Under the pieces are notes generated by a model. The model had not been told where the DNA came from and made no database searches. It saw only the letters and a program-made list of their open reading frames with translations. A stretch of DNA of 64,000 nucleotides from an uncultured Clostridia bacterium (GTDB lineage Bacteria; Bacillota; Clostridia; Monoglobales; Monoglobaceae), in assembly GCA_947625905.1 (NCBI GenBank), contig CANQQJ010000016.1:1-64000 (forward strand). Direction: 5' to 3'. Position 1 is the first letter of the stretch, and every line of letters starts with the position of its first letter. Position numbers and translations under genes: made by a program. Shown here in pieces: positions 26,138 to 34,851 of the stretch.

Positions 26138-26785
26138 TTATTTTTCTTTTTTAAATCTCTCCTCGATTCGTTTTTTCCAGCTTTTGTCGAGCGGAGCCGC
26201 GCAGCAGCGCTTTTGGGTGATCGCTTCGCTCATCACGTCGTAGTTCAGCATAGTGCCTTCTTCATCGCTTTTGTATGTGACGGCATAATCGCGTTCGATG
26301 CCGATCCTCGCGCCCATCTCGGCGGCGTCGATATTCGCGCCCAGGAACAAAAATTCCCAGCCGTATTTTTCCTTTTGACGCTCGATCATCTTTTTCACCT
26401 TGTCGTAGCTGTACTCGCGGCTGGCGTTTTCCATGCCGTCGGTCGTGATTATGAACAGCGTCTTTTCGGGCACGTCCTCTTCTCGCGCGTATTTGTGGAT
26501 GTTGCCTATGTGCCTGATCGTGCCGCCCACCGCGTCCAGAAGAGCCGTGCAGCCGCGGGTGAAATATTCGCGGTCGGTCATGTCCTCTACGTCTTTGATC
26601 GGCGCGCGGTCGCAGATCGTTTCGACCTCATCGTCAAACAGCACCGTTGTGACATACGCCTCGCCATCTACCTTGTGCTGCTTTTCGAGCATTGAGTTGT
26701 AGCCGCCTATCGTGTCACGTTCAAGCCCGTGCATCGAGCCGCTTCTGTCCAGGATAAAAACTATCTCCGTTAAATTCTTTTTCAT
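26138..26785 (-). CDS. von Willebrand factor A domain protein, copy 1
   Basis: 215 residues, nearly all one vWA domain. The MIDAS metal site is complete: DRSGSM near residue 13, the Thr in the TRGCTALLDAV region, and TTDGMENAS. There is no signal peptide, so it is cytoplasmic. vWA proteins of this type scaffold protein complexes through a metal-bridged ligand. It follows the macro-domain gene in one operon (83-base gap with a hairpin) and is almost identical to the protein encoded at 34123-34770. The paired macro gene suggests a role linked to ADP-ribose signalling (inference). Confidence 0.88.
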   Translation of the reverse strand: MKKNLTEIVFILDRSGSMHGLERDTIGGYNSMLEKQHKVDGEAYVTTVLFDDEVETICDRAPIKDVEDMTDREYFTRGCTALLDAVGGTIRHIGNIHKYAREEDVPEKTLFIITTDGMENASREYSYDKVKKMIERQKEKYGWEFLFLGANIDAAEMGARIGIERDYAVTYKSDEEGTMLNYDVMSEAITQKRCCAAPLDKSWKKRIEERFKKEK

Positions 26786-26847
26786 TTGAAAAACCTCTCT
26801 TTCATTTAATTGATGTGTTTATTTTACATCACTTGAAAGGGAGTTTG

Positions 26848-26864
26848 GTCGCTTTTTAAGCGAC
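26848..26864 (-). other. intercistronic hairpin between macro and vWA genes, copy 1
   Basis: GTCGCTT-TTT-AAGCGAC is a perfect 7-bp stem. The second copy of the module has the same stem with the loop CAT, so the stem is conserved while the loop varies. It has no T-run and is probably an mRNA processing or stability element. Confidence 0.55.
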
Positions 26865-26868
26865 ATTT

Positions 26869-27927
26869 TTACGCGCCGATAAGCGGCAGATCAAACGAGA
26901 ACAAGACCTCGTTTATTTCAAAAATATTGTAGTTCTTATTCAGAATAAAATATTCGATAATTATATCAAACTTGCTGCTGTGCGTCAGGGAATAGCCCGC
27001 TCTGCCGATAAGGTCGCGGGCGGTGTCGATATCAAGTCTGAGCGCGAGCGTAAGCGCCACCGCGGTTATCTTGCTCGGCTTATAATTCCGATTGCCGCGG
27101 ATCTTTGAGAATAATTTCCTGTCGATATTCGCCCGCTTATACACCTGAACATCGGTCATTCCGCTTGCGTCGATAAGATGCAATAGATATTCCGAAAATG
27201 ACGCGTCCATATTTTTAAGCATTTCATTTATATCGCGGGGCACGGATGTCTGTTTGGGCCTGCGGAGCGGTTTGCGCTCCGATATACCGGGCTTTGGCTC
27301 GGGCATCTGAACCGAGATCTGCGCTGTATCAAATACGGCGTGATCCAGCTGCATCGACTCGCGCGCCTCGCGCCGGCGGCGGTTTATCTCCTCATTTTCG
27401 GCGAGTATCTTATCAATATAATCGGCGACATTTGAGATGAGTTCGGTGTCGGCCTCAAACCCGATTTTAGAGTATATGACCAAGTAAATATCCATCTCGC
27501 TGTTTTCGAGAAAATCCGAGATCGCACGCTCGGCTACCTTGAGCGCATCCTTCGGGGGATAGCCGTACACGCCCGACGAGATAATCGGGAAAGCTATGGA
27601 TTTGACGCGCTTGCGTTTTGCCAGTTCAAGGCTTGATCTGTAGCAGGAATAGAGCAGCCCTTCCTCATTATTTCCGCCGCCGCGATAAATCGGCCCGGGA
27701 GTGTGGATTATGTACTTTGCACTAAGGTCAAAGCCTTTGGTTATCACGGCCTTGCCCGTGTCGCAGTGCCCGATCTTTCGGCATGCGGCGTCCAGCTTTT
27801 CATATCCCGCCGCCGCGAATATCGCGCCGCACACTCCGCTGCCCGGCATCAGCGAGGTATTCGCCGCGTTGACGATCGCCTCCGCATCCGTTTTTGTTAT
27901 GTCGCCCCGTATGATCTTAAACGGCAT
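26869..27927 (-). CDS. macro-domain protein with C-terminal HTH-like domain, copy 1
   Basis: 352 residues from the ATG at 27927, behind GGAGATG. The N-terminal macro domain (about 1-175) has KIIRGDITKTDAEAIVNAAN, PGSGVCGAIFAAAG and PIISSGVYGYPPKDAL, all ADP-ribose-binding loops. A charged linker follows. The C-terminal domain (about 235-352) contains an HTH-like GMTDVQVYKRANIDRKLFSK. Such proteins bind or hydrolyse ADP-ribose or O-acetyl-ADP-ribose; the HTH-like region may mediate regulation or protein contact. A near-identical copy lies at 34852-35910. First gene of the macro-vWA operon. Confidence 0.88.
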   Translation of the reverse strand: MPFKIIRGDITKTDAEAIVNAANTSLMPGSGVCGAIFAAAGYEKLDAACRKIGHCDTGKAVITKGFDLSAKYIIHTPGPIYRGGGNNEEGLLYSCYRSSLELAKRKRVKSIAFPIISSGVYGYPPKDALKVAERAISDFLENSEMDIYLVIYSKIGFEADTELISNVADYIDKILAENEEINRRRREARESMQLDHAVFDTAQISVQMPEPKPGISERKPLRRPKQTSVPRDINEMLKNMDASFSEYLLHLIDASGMTDVQVYKRANIDRKLFSKIRGNRNYKPSKITAVALTLALRLDIDTARDLIGRAGYSLTHSSKFDIIIEYFILNKNYNIFEINEVLFSFDLPLIGA

Positions 27928-27957
27928 GAAATCATCTCCAGAATTAATTTTGATTAT

Positions 27958-27986
27958 ATTATATATCACACGAACCGAATTATCAA
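27958..27986 (-). promoter_or_regulatory. sigma-A promoter of macro-vWA operon, copy 1
   Basis: On the minus strand: TTGATA (27986-27981), a 17-bp spacer and TATAAT (27963-27958). The promoter is retained in copy 2 with TTGCCA as the -35. Confidence 0.75.
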
Positions 27987-28176
27987 GGGGAGAAATATTT
28001 AAATATGTGCTATTCCCACTCCTAAGTACAAAACCAACCTTAAACGGCTTTGTATAGAGAATATGACTTGATATAGCTTTGTTGGGCTCAGATTATCCAA
28101 TTTATATAGGGTATCCTCGCTTTTGCTATCATTTTTCTATCATGGAGAACTATCATTATTCCTTCAAAGGACTAGG

Positions 28177-28275
28177 CTAATTTATATCAATACGTTCCCA
28201 AAAGCCGAGCGTCTGCGCCGCGCCAGTATCTACAGCCTTTATCAGCTCTATAATTTGTTTGTCATTTATTTTCAT
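28177..28275 (-). CDS. 32-residue small ORF with good RBS
   Basis: This lies in the 470-base gap between the macro gene and the Mrr-like gene. The ATG at 28275 has AAAGGA at proper spacing and the ORF ends in TAG. The peptide is acidic and helical (IIELIKAVDTGAAQTLGF). It may be a real microprotein or the start of a decayed gene; no homology is recognisable. Nothing else is evident in this gap apart from the macro promoter. Confidence 0.3.
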   Translation of the reverse strand: MKINDKQIIELIKAVDTGAAQTLGFWERIDIN

Positions 28276-28398
28276 TGCACTATCCTTTCTCAGCTTTATC
28301 GCAATATATTAAAGAAGCTACTCTATGCTACCTCACTAATTTTAAAAACGCATAATAGCACGTTTTCTTCCAAGCAATATTATTGCATTTAGTACTAG

Positions 28399-29241
28399 CT
28401 ATTTCTCAATATACAAGTATACCATTAAATCATCTTCTTTGTAAAGCCATTTGCATTGTTTCGGCACAATTACACCTTCATCTGAAATCATATTATAGTC
28501 TTTAAAAAATGAAGTAACGCCACCGAAATAATTCCTTGATCTGTTTATACTGAAATGGTACATATTTTTGCCATTCACTTTTACATCTACACTTGTTTGT
28601 CTTTCTGAAAATTGATTAATAATCGACGACGGAATTGACACTATTCTCGCTCTAATGTCGTTAGACGTTATTGTTTTCTCTATATAATTTTTACTGTTAT
28701 CAAATGATATATTATTGTCCTCCGCAGTTGTGTTGTCATTTTTATGTAAAAACAAATTCATCTGGTTAGTGCTGAAAACAGGTTTAAACAAAAAACCTAT
28801 TTCGTTATCTATACAGCTTGTAACAAGAGCTTTGCCATCAATTATAACAACAGGTTTGGATGGATCATTTCTTGATTCTTCAACGGCGTCTCTTGTACAA
28901 AATGACGTGGTTATAAGCATTCCCTTATGCCCAAACGGTGTTATACCTTTTAGTTCCCTAATATTGTGAACATTCACTTTATGGTTTAAATTATAACATT
29001 TTGCCTGAACGTAATAGTTTGTTACATCAACGTCACTAAAATCTCCAACGCCTTTTCGGACGGCTTTTAAATCAACTCCGCCATCTCGTGATCGTTGTGT
29101 AACTTCAACCTCGTCAAGTCCCATCTTTAGCAAATATTCTTTTAAAAAGTATTCAAAAGCATATCCGGACTCAAAATATTCATAGAATTTTTGCTGTAAT
29201 TCTTTTATCTCTGTATCTGAAAGATTTGAACTTACTTGCAT
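28399..29241 (-). CDS. Mrr-like restriction endonuclease
   Basis: About 280 residues. The central PD-(D/E)xK-type domain shows DEVEVTQRSRDGGVDLKAVR and YYVQAKCYN, in which the D and QxK form the Mrr catalytic core, then VHNIRELKGI and MLITTSFCT. Mrr-type nucleases cleave modified DNA and need no partner methyltransferase. The C-terminal 110 residues are a separate domain, perhaps for target recognition. The start is taken at the second Met (29241), with GAGGGTG upstream. It lies downstream of dpnI in the same direction. Confidence 0.82.
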   Translation of the reverse strand: MQVSSNLSDTEIKELQQKFYEYFESGYAFEYFLKEYLLKMGLDEVEVTQRSRDGGVDLKAVRKGVGDFSDVDVTNYYVQAKCYNLNHKVNVHNIRELKGITPFGHKGMLITTSFCTRDAVEESRNDPSKPVVIIDGKALVTSCIDNEIGFLFKPVFSTNQMNLFLHKNDNTTAEDNNISFDNSKNYIEKTITSNDIRARIVSIPSSIINQFSERQTSVDVKVNGKNMYHFSINRSRNYFGGVTSFFKDYNMISDEGVIVPKQCKWLYKEDDLMVYLYIEK

Positions 29242-29304
29242 ATTTTTCACCCTCATTTCATTATATTATACTGCTTGTCCGCATCATTATACTAAATCTA
29301 AAAT

Positions 29305-29497
29305 TTAATGACATTTCATTATGTCGCCCGATGAAGATACAACTGTCATCTGTTTGAATTGTAATTCACATGGACATAGCACTATATCACCTTGCTTATA
29401 TTTATCTTCTGCGGTTCTTAACACTATTGTTTCATTTTCCGCGACGATTTTAAACTCACTAACAACCGTTTCTTCAATAGCGACAGGTATATTTATT
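29305..29497 (-). pseudogene. possible degraded small gene between dpnI and Mrr gene
   Basis: One minus-strand frame stays open for about 60 codons (ending near IVLCPCELQFKQMTVV and DIMKCH) but has no ATG, GTG or TTG at its 5' end. An ATG overlapping the dpnI stop (ATGA) runs into a stop after two codons, in another frame. A small gene once coupled to dpnI may have decayed. This is weak evidence. Confidence 0.25.
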
Positions 29498-29507
29498 AAT
29501 TATTATA

Positions 29508-30278
29508 TCATTTTACCTTTCTGTAATATCCGTTTCCCAAAAATTCTATAACACCTTTATCTCGCAAAAACTGAAGCTGTTGCCTTATTTTAGGTTTAAC
29601 GTTATTATTGGCGGGATGTTTTTGCCACAATAGCTCCTCAAAATTGTACATATCTCTCAAGCAAAACTCTTCAGCATCTATTGCATTTACACAATGTAGT
29701 GTGTCCATAAGCCAACCTCTTGCGGATATGTTTTCTATTTTAAGTGATTGTGCTATTCGCGTCTTTTGCAAAACATAGTTTTTGTTTGTAATACTGCCGT
29801 TTGATACAATAGAAATACGTCCCTGAATCGGAATCTTATAAAGCAAAATATTACATCCGACCCACCCTGCCCGTCTCGCGGTTGACGCAAGCGGTTTTCG
29901 ACGCTCAATAATATCGGGAACAAAGAAATGTTTTGGAACAAGTATAACATCACTTACTCTGCACTCACTTCTTGAATATGCCATAAGGAAAAAATCGGGA
30001 TTATTATTGCTCGTGATACGTTCAATCATTGTATTGTATGCACCGTCATTGATTTTCTTGCCGAATTTTCCGTTTTTGCTTTTCAGCTCATACTGATTGC
30101 CACAATCAGGGCAATAAAAATCAGCAACCGGCATATTGTTCTCAAATTGCTTTATGTGTTCACATTCGCATCGAGGGCAAAACATATTATTATATATCCA
30201 TGATTCTGTTAAGCGACGCGCAATTTGCGAACGGCTTCTGTATCCTTCAGATAATGTCATATCAAATGATAACTCCAT
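29508..30278 (-). CDS. dpnI: DpnI-type methyl-directed restriction endonuclease
   Basis: 256 residues, full length for DpnI. The catalytic PD-(D/E)xK residues fall at the same numbers as in pneumococcal DpnI as I recall it: D53 in VADFYCPDC, then E64 and K66 in YELKSK. TARRAGWVGCNILL and the C-terminal winged helix (KIRQQLQFLRDKGVIEF) also match closely. The N-terminal Cys pairs (CPRC, CPDC) bind zinc. It cuts GATC only when adenine is methylated, so the host should lack Dam-type GATC methylation. No second gene such as dpnC or dpnD is adjacent. Confidence 0.95.
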   Translation of the reverse strand: MELSFDMTLSEGYRSRSQIARRLTESWIYNNMFCPRCECEHIKQFENNMPVADFYCPDCGNQYELKSKNGKFGKKINDGAYNTMIERITSNNNPDFFLMAYSRSECRVSDVILVPKHFFVPDIIERRKPLASTARRAGWVGCNILLYKIPIQGRISIVSNGSITNKNYVLQKTRIAQSLKIENISARGWLMDTLHCVNAIDAEEFCLRDMYNFEELLWQKHPANNNVKPKIRQQLQFLRDKGVIEFLGNGYYRKVK

Positions 30279-30551
30279 GATTTCTCCTTTATATTATATC
30301 ATATCTTATGACGACAATTTTCGCACATTTTTATTCATCTACTACACAAATCATGCTAGCTCAATTTGTCTTTCATAAACAAACAGGTTTTCCGTATAAG
30401 TGGTAATACTCACTGGTTCTTTTCTTGTTATCATCTCATTATCGCAGTTGATAACAATGAAAATCCACCATGAATTAACCCTTTGCTTATAATATATTAT
30501 ACTTCAATCTTCAAAAATTGCAAGTAGAATTTGATTCGCATTTTATTTTCC

Positions 30552-30580
30552 TTGACAAATATGACAAACTTAATTATAAT
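30552..30580 (+). promoter_or_regulatory. consensus sigma-A promoter for small membrane protein gene
   Basis: TTGACA (30552-30557), a 17-bp spacer and TATAAT (30575-30580). The neighbouring bases resemble the galK operon promoter at 18841-18910. The region 30279-30630 otherwise appears empty. Confidence 0.85.
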
Positions 30581-30630
30581 GTTTTATGAAAACAGTTTTT
30601 GTTTTTTGTGTATTGAAAGTTGTGGCTAAA

Positions 30631-30714
30631 ATGAATAAAAATGAGCTTGAACAGAAGCTCGGTTTTCCGGAACGCGCTGCTGATGTGCGTATTGCACAGT
30701 ACGAGTCCGAATAG
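30631..30714 (+). CDS. 27-residue leader-like ORF
   Basis: It lies between a consensus promoter and the membrane protein gene at 30732. The ATG at 30631 lacks a strong SD. The peptide (ELEQKLGFPERAADVRIAQY) is highly charged. It ends 17 bases before the next start and may be a leader ORF or a gene remnant. Confidence 0.3.
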   Translation: MNKNELEQKLGFPERAADVRIAQYESE

Positions 30715-30731
30715 AGTTATGAGGTTTTCTT

Positions 30732-31091
30732 ATGAAAAAGTTAAAGTTTATAGCAATCACGCTTGCTAATTATCTCCCTGTTTTATGTGCTTGCTTATTT
30801 TACAAAGGCGGCGCCCCTGTTGAATGGAAGCTTTGCATTATATTGCAGATTTTGCTTGTTGTTTTAAATTATATATTTTCGAGTAAAAAGTCAGTTTTGA
30901 CTTTTTATAATGTAAATCTTTTTATATCAACTATACTTGCCAATGCGCTCAGTACATATCTGTACTACTGCAACGTCAGTTCCGATTCGGAAACACCTGC
31001 AGTGGGGATGTTTGGGCTGATTGTCGGGGCAATATTTGTATTTATTTTATCATTGATTTCCATATTGCTAAAAAGAAAAAAGTCCGAATAA
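30732..31091 (+). CDS. small four-helix membrane protein
   Basis: 119 residues with hydrophobic segments at about 5-25, 33-50, 58-78 and 88-112 and a basic tail (KRKKSE). There are no catalytic residues. It sits alone on + within an island otherwise on -, with its own consensus promoter and strong terminator. Small membrane proteins can be effectors or immunity proteins in defence islands, but nothing in the sequence shows this. Confidence 0.6.
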   Translation: MKKLKFIAITLANYLPVLCACLFYKGGAPVEWKLCIILQILLVVLNYIFSSKKSVLTFYNVNLFISTILANALSTYLYYCNVSSDSETPAVGMFGLIVGAIFVFILSLISILLKRKKSE

Positions 31092-31096
31092 ACGCA

Positions 31097-31137
31097 AAAC
31101 CGCCGCCGAAAACTTTAATCGTTTTCGGCGGCGGTTT
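31097..31137 (+). terminator. strong intrinsic terminator
   Basis: A 17-bp GC-rich stem (AAACCGCCGCCGAAAAC and its complement) with a 7-base loop. It follows the membrane protein gene. Confidence 0.85.
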
Positions 31138-31567
31138 CTAATTTTCTGATTATCTATGGCAATAATTAATGCCACAGTAATACCACAGACCATATAACGA
31201 TCCCCAAAGAGCACGTTTTCACGCACCTTTAGGGGATTTTGGCCATCATTCCCATTCTGCCTCCCGCATGTGCTATATTCTTAATTTACGCATTAATAGT
31301 ACATATTTCAGGCAAATATTACACGCATTTCATCCAAAATAACAATTAACAAAAACTTTTGTAGCCAATTTGTAGCCACTCGCGGAAACGCTCAGTTCAC
31401 CTCTGCTACTGTTTTGCAATAACCGCGAGTGGTTTGCAAATCAATTATATGTCCACGGTGAGTAACAACAATGCTTATTGTCAACCATCTCTTAAAAATC
31501 TGTTTATTTCATCCAGCATTGATGAATTTACAATATCGGTAAGAGTCCGTGGTTCAAAGGTAGAGTT
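31138..31567. other. intergenic region with integrase-border-like repeats
   Basis: No gene seen in 430 bases. TTGTAGCC occurs twice in close succession near 31360-31377, resembling sequences often found at ends of tyrosine-integrase elements; the left element has a similar GTCGCC/GTCACC pair after its integrase. An inverted repeat, CACTCGCGG/CCGCGAGTG, spans about 31378-31433. This may be the scar of an earlier insertion. Confidence 0.3.
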
Positions 31568-33658
31568 TTATTTCCATCGCGCTGCGTGCATATACTTTCG
31601 CCACCAATCTGCGTCATGATATCCAAGATAATAATTGTATTCGCTCATACTGCAGCCGAAACATAAATCATCCGCCATTTCAAGGATCACATCTTTCAGT
31701 TCAAGTCGCTCTTTCCATTTATCTTCGATCGCTTCATATCCATGCAGGGCGCCTAAAATGTTTCCGGTGACTGCTGCTGTAGAATCACTGTCGCCGCTAT
31801 GGTTTGCCGCCGCAATTATGCCCTTTGAAAAATCATTTTCATATTTTAAGCTGCAATAGATCGCTATCGCCAGCGTTTCTTCGGCTACCCATCCCTCGCC
31901 AAGACTACGGATATTTTCCAAATCATCATGGTCATTTTCGGACAGTTCCATCGCTTTATTGATCAGCATAGTTAATTCCCTTAAATACTTATCCCCTGCA
32001 AACACCTTTGACGCAGTATCTCGTGCATCTGCGATGATTTCCCTTAATGATTTTTCTTTATTCGGATAAACAATTTGATTAATTATATGAGCCAAAACCG
32101 CCGAGGACATATAACCTAATGAATGACCATGTGTGATCGCCGATAATTCAGCCGCCTTTTTTTGTAATATTCGCGGTCAATCTACATTAAAGCGAGGTTC
32201 ATCATGGAGTCCAAGCGGAGCGATCCGCGTAAGAGCACCACAGCTTTTGCTGTCGTTGATCGGAAAGTCCAAAAAGTCATTGTAAAAGTTATACTGTCTT
32301 TCCTCTAAAGCTGATAGACAAGTTTTTTCAGGTGCGCGTCTTGCGTAAAGTTCCGGCACGTCCAAAAGCCAAGATACACCTTTATTTCGGTAATGTCTAC
32401 TGGTGTTTTTACCTTGTTCAAAACTTTTTTCCTGTGTAATTAGCCAATCCTGATAGGAATTTAAAACATTTTCAGTTGGAAAGTTGACTGCCGATCCCAT
32501 GACGGCTCTTGTTTCTTCAACCAGTATCCCGTTAGCGGTAAATAATGTCATCTGAGTATCGTCCGAAATTTGAGCTACATTATCAACTAAATCGTATTCG
32601 ATTATTCCTTTTTTACCATATTTTCGATAAATTTGTTCAACTCGCAAAAACTCGACAGGATATCCAAGGGCGTCTCCTGCGGCGCCTCCGATGAGAGAAC
32701 CTCGTATTTTATCTAAATATTTAATCCTTCGATTTTTCTGTTCAAGGCATAGTTCTTCTATATGTTTTCGTTTTTGTTTATAATAATTATCCGCTCCGAA
32801 ATTGCGATAAAACTCTTTGAAATTGTATTGATTTTCAGGAGGTGAAAGAACCGCGAAATCAACCGTACTGAAAACTTCCCTTTCAAAAGAATATGACAAA
32901 TGATTAAAAATGTCTATCGCTCTATGAAACAAATCCGATACGACTTTTGCGTCATTGCCGAACACACCACAGCCAAACGCGCCCAAGACAAGGTGTTCGT
33001 ACCCCAGTTCTTCTGCGCATCGCAGCATAGCCATAATGCGGTTATAGAACATTGTACGATATTCTTCTTCGGAAAGCCCTTCATATCCATAACGGATCAT
33101 TGGTGCCGCGCAGGTCATAACCGCCACAACAACCGTTTCGTCAAGCAAATTTCCGTTTTTGTCTTTTATAATTTCTACTTTTGGCGTAACTATTATCGCG
33201 TCCGAGCCCATATTTGTTTTAAGTCTTTTGTTGTATGCATAATATCTTTCCGCTTCTTTGCTTTCCAAAGACAATAACAAAGAACTCTTTCTGCATAGAT
33301 CTTCTTCCTGTGCAATAGCGCCTCTGCGGACTCCGCCACCCGGATGAACGGGATTGGCAAAGTTCAAAACTAAAATCTCTTTTTTGTTTGGCGAAATTAA
33401 ACTGCTGCTGAGGCGTTTTCTCGCCATCGAAAACGAATCCGTATTTTCACAGCTGTATCTGCAACTTCTTCTTATAAAAAATCGATATTGTCTATCCTCA
33501 GCGTAGTATGAAGGCGAATGGTCGGGCAGAAAAACCTTTACACCGCGCTGCTCCTGTTCTGACAGCTTTAGCGGAACGCGTCTGCCGTTTAACTCATAAT
33601 ATCCCTTTTCAAATATTTTTAAAGTATTCTCAAGCATCATGATCTCATGATTTTGCAT
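31568..33658 (-). pseudogene. PARG-like (TIGR02452) + ADP-ribosylglycohydrolase fusion, interrupted by in-frame TGA
   Basis: The first part (33658-32177, 493 residues) has a microbial PARG-type domain: ILVLNFANPVHPGGGVRRGA, LLLSLES, and FGCGVFGNDAKVV. An ADP-ribosylglycohydrolase then starts (GSLIGGAAGDALGYPVEFLR and SDDTQMTLF). A TGA at 32177-32179 follows RFNVD. The same frame then continues to 31568 with SAITHGHSLGYMSSAVL and ANHSGDSDSTAAVTGNILGA, the rest of the same enzyme, including the metal-binding Asp residues. One nonsense mutation, or a pair of compensating indels near the A7 run, would explain it. Intact, it would remove ADP-ribose chains and single units from targets. Confidence 0.85.
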
Positions 33659-33685
33659 TTTGCTTTCTCCCCTTCATCCTAATCG

Positions 33686-34114
33686 TTATGAGTTCAAAAT
33701 TTCAATAGCTTTCCGATATTTTTCTACTCGTTCTTTTGATTTTTCATCCACAACATCAAGTCTTGTAAGGTCGCTGTTATGCCTAAGATCCGCCAGTTTG
33801 ACTGCTCTTGCAATAGGATTTTCCTTGATTTTTCGCACATAGTCCATGTAAGGCACGGATTTGTCATGCGTCATCAGACGCAGCGCCTCCAGCGCCGGCT
33901 CGGGAAAACCCTCATTCCGCAAATCGCTCAGTGTGATGTCTGTGTCCTCAACCACATCATGAAGCAAAGCCACACATGTTGTCTGCTCGTCTTTCATCTG
34001 TTCAGCCAAATGGATAGGATGATAGATATACGGTATCTCGCTTTTGTCTGTCTGATCTTTATGCGCCTCGTATGCGATCTTCATTGCCTTTTTAGTGAGC
34101 TGTGAATAAATCAT
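33686..34114 (-). CDS. HD-domain hydrolase, SpoT/MESH1-like
   Basis: 142 residues. HD-type motifs are YIYHPIHLAEQM, ALLHDVVEDTDIT (the HD pair) and KLADLRHNSDL. This matches the hydrolase half of RelA/SpoT proteins and single-domain alarmone hydrolases that remove pyrophosphate from (p)ppGpp. SD AGGAGGT precedes the ATG. It is only 9 bases downstream of the second vWA operon's termination side and 28 bases upstream of the PARG fusion, so it may be cotranscribed with both. In this island it could act on another nucleotide signal. Confidence 0.82.
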   Translation of the reverse strand: MIYSQLTKKAMKIAYEAHKDQTDKSEIPYIYHPIHLAEQMKDEQTTCVALLHDVVEDTDITLSDLRNEGFPEPALEALRLMTHDKSVPYMDYVRKIKENPIARAVKLADLRHNSDLTRLDVVDEKSKERVEKYRKAIEILNS

Positions 34115-34122
34115 AATACCTC

Positions 34123-34770
34123 CTATTTTCCTTTTTTAAATCTCTCCTCGATCCGTTTTTTCCAGCTTTTGTCGATAGGCGCGGCGCAGCAGCGCGTTTG
34201 TGTGATCGCATCGCTCATCACGTCGTAGTTCAGCATGGTTCCTTCTTCATCGCTTTTGTAGTTAACGGCAAAATCGCGGTCGATGCCGATCCTCGCGCCC
34301 ATCTCGGCAGCGTCGATATTCGCGCCCAGGAACAAAAATTCCCAGCCGTATTTTTCTTTTTGCCGCTCAATCATATTTTTCACTTTGTTGTAACTGTACT
34401 TGCGGCTGGCGTTTTCCATGCCGTCGGTCGTGATTATGAACAGCGTCTTTTCGGGCACGTCCTCTTCTCGCGCATATTTATGAATGTTTCCGATATGTCT
34501 GATCGTGCCGCCCACCGCATCAAGAAGCGCCGTACAGCCGCGGGTGAAATATTCACGGTCGGTCATGTCCTTTACGTCTTTGATCGGCGTGCGATCGCAG
34601 ATCGTTTCGACCTCGTCGTCAAACAGCACCGTTGTGACATACGCCTCGCCCTCGACCTGGCGCTGCTTTTCAAGCATTGAGTTGTAGCCGCCTATCGTGT
34701 CCTGTTCAAGCCCGTGCATCGAGCCGCTGCGGTCAAGGATAAACACTATCTCCGTTAAATTCTTTTTCAT
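34123..34770 (-). CDS. von Willebrand factor A domain protein, copy 2
   Basis: 215 residues, matching copy 1 at 26138-26785 with about fifteen scattered substitutions (for example VEGEAYVTT for VDGEAYVTT). The MIDAS residues DRSGSM and TTDGMEN are kept. Its preservation argues that both copies are under selection or that the duplication is recent. It is followed closely by the HD hydrolase gene, unlike copy 1, which ends at a terminator. Confidence 0.88.
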   Translation of the reverse strand: MKKNLTEIVFILDRSGSMHGLEQDTIGGYNSMLEKQRQVEGEAYVTTVLFDDEVETICDRTPIKDVKDMTDREYFTRGCTALLDAVGGTIRHIGNIHKYAREEDVPEKTLFIITTDGMENASRKYSYNKVKNMIERQKEKYGWEFLFLGANIDAAEMGARIGIDRDFAVNYKSDEEGTMLNYDVMSDAITQTRCCAAPIDKSWKKRIEERFKKGK

Positions 34771-34832
34771 TTGAAAAACCTCTCTTTCATTTAATTGATG
34801 AGTTTATTTTACATCACTTAAAAGAGAGATTG

Positions 34833-34849
34833 GTCGCTTCATAAGCGAC
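34833..34849 (-). other. intercistronic hairpin, copy 2
   Basis: GTCGCTT-CAT-AAGCGAC. It has the same stem as at 26848-26864 with a different loop, supporting a conserved RNA structure. Confidence 0.55.
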
Positions 34850-34851
34850 AT

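Larger units (their letters stand above)
26138..27986 (-). repeat. duplicated macro-vWA module, copy 1
   Basis: This block, including promoter, both genes and the intergenic hairpin, recurs in the same orientation at 34123-35969. Both copies keep genes of 1059 and 648 bases, and most differences are silent or conservative. The two are about 8 kb apart. Confidence 0.9.

Noticed and set aside
28123-28392. 89-codon ORF on + in the gap before the Mrr gene
   Set aside because: No RBS, and its composition is that of a random AT-rich frame. It is antisense to a small ORF with a good RBS.
29321-29551. 76-codon ORF on + between Mrr and dpnI genes
   Set aside because: No RBS, and it overlaps the dpnI end. 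The minus frame looks more protein-like.
32177-32179. TGA recoded as a sense codon throughout this organism
   Set aside because: Many intact genes here end in TGA (for example the integrase at 5626 and the 59-residue HTH gene), so the code is standard.
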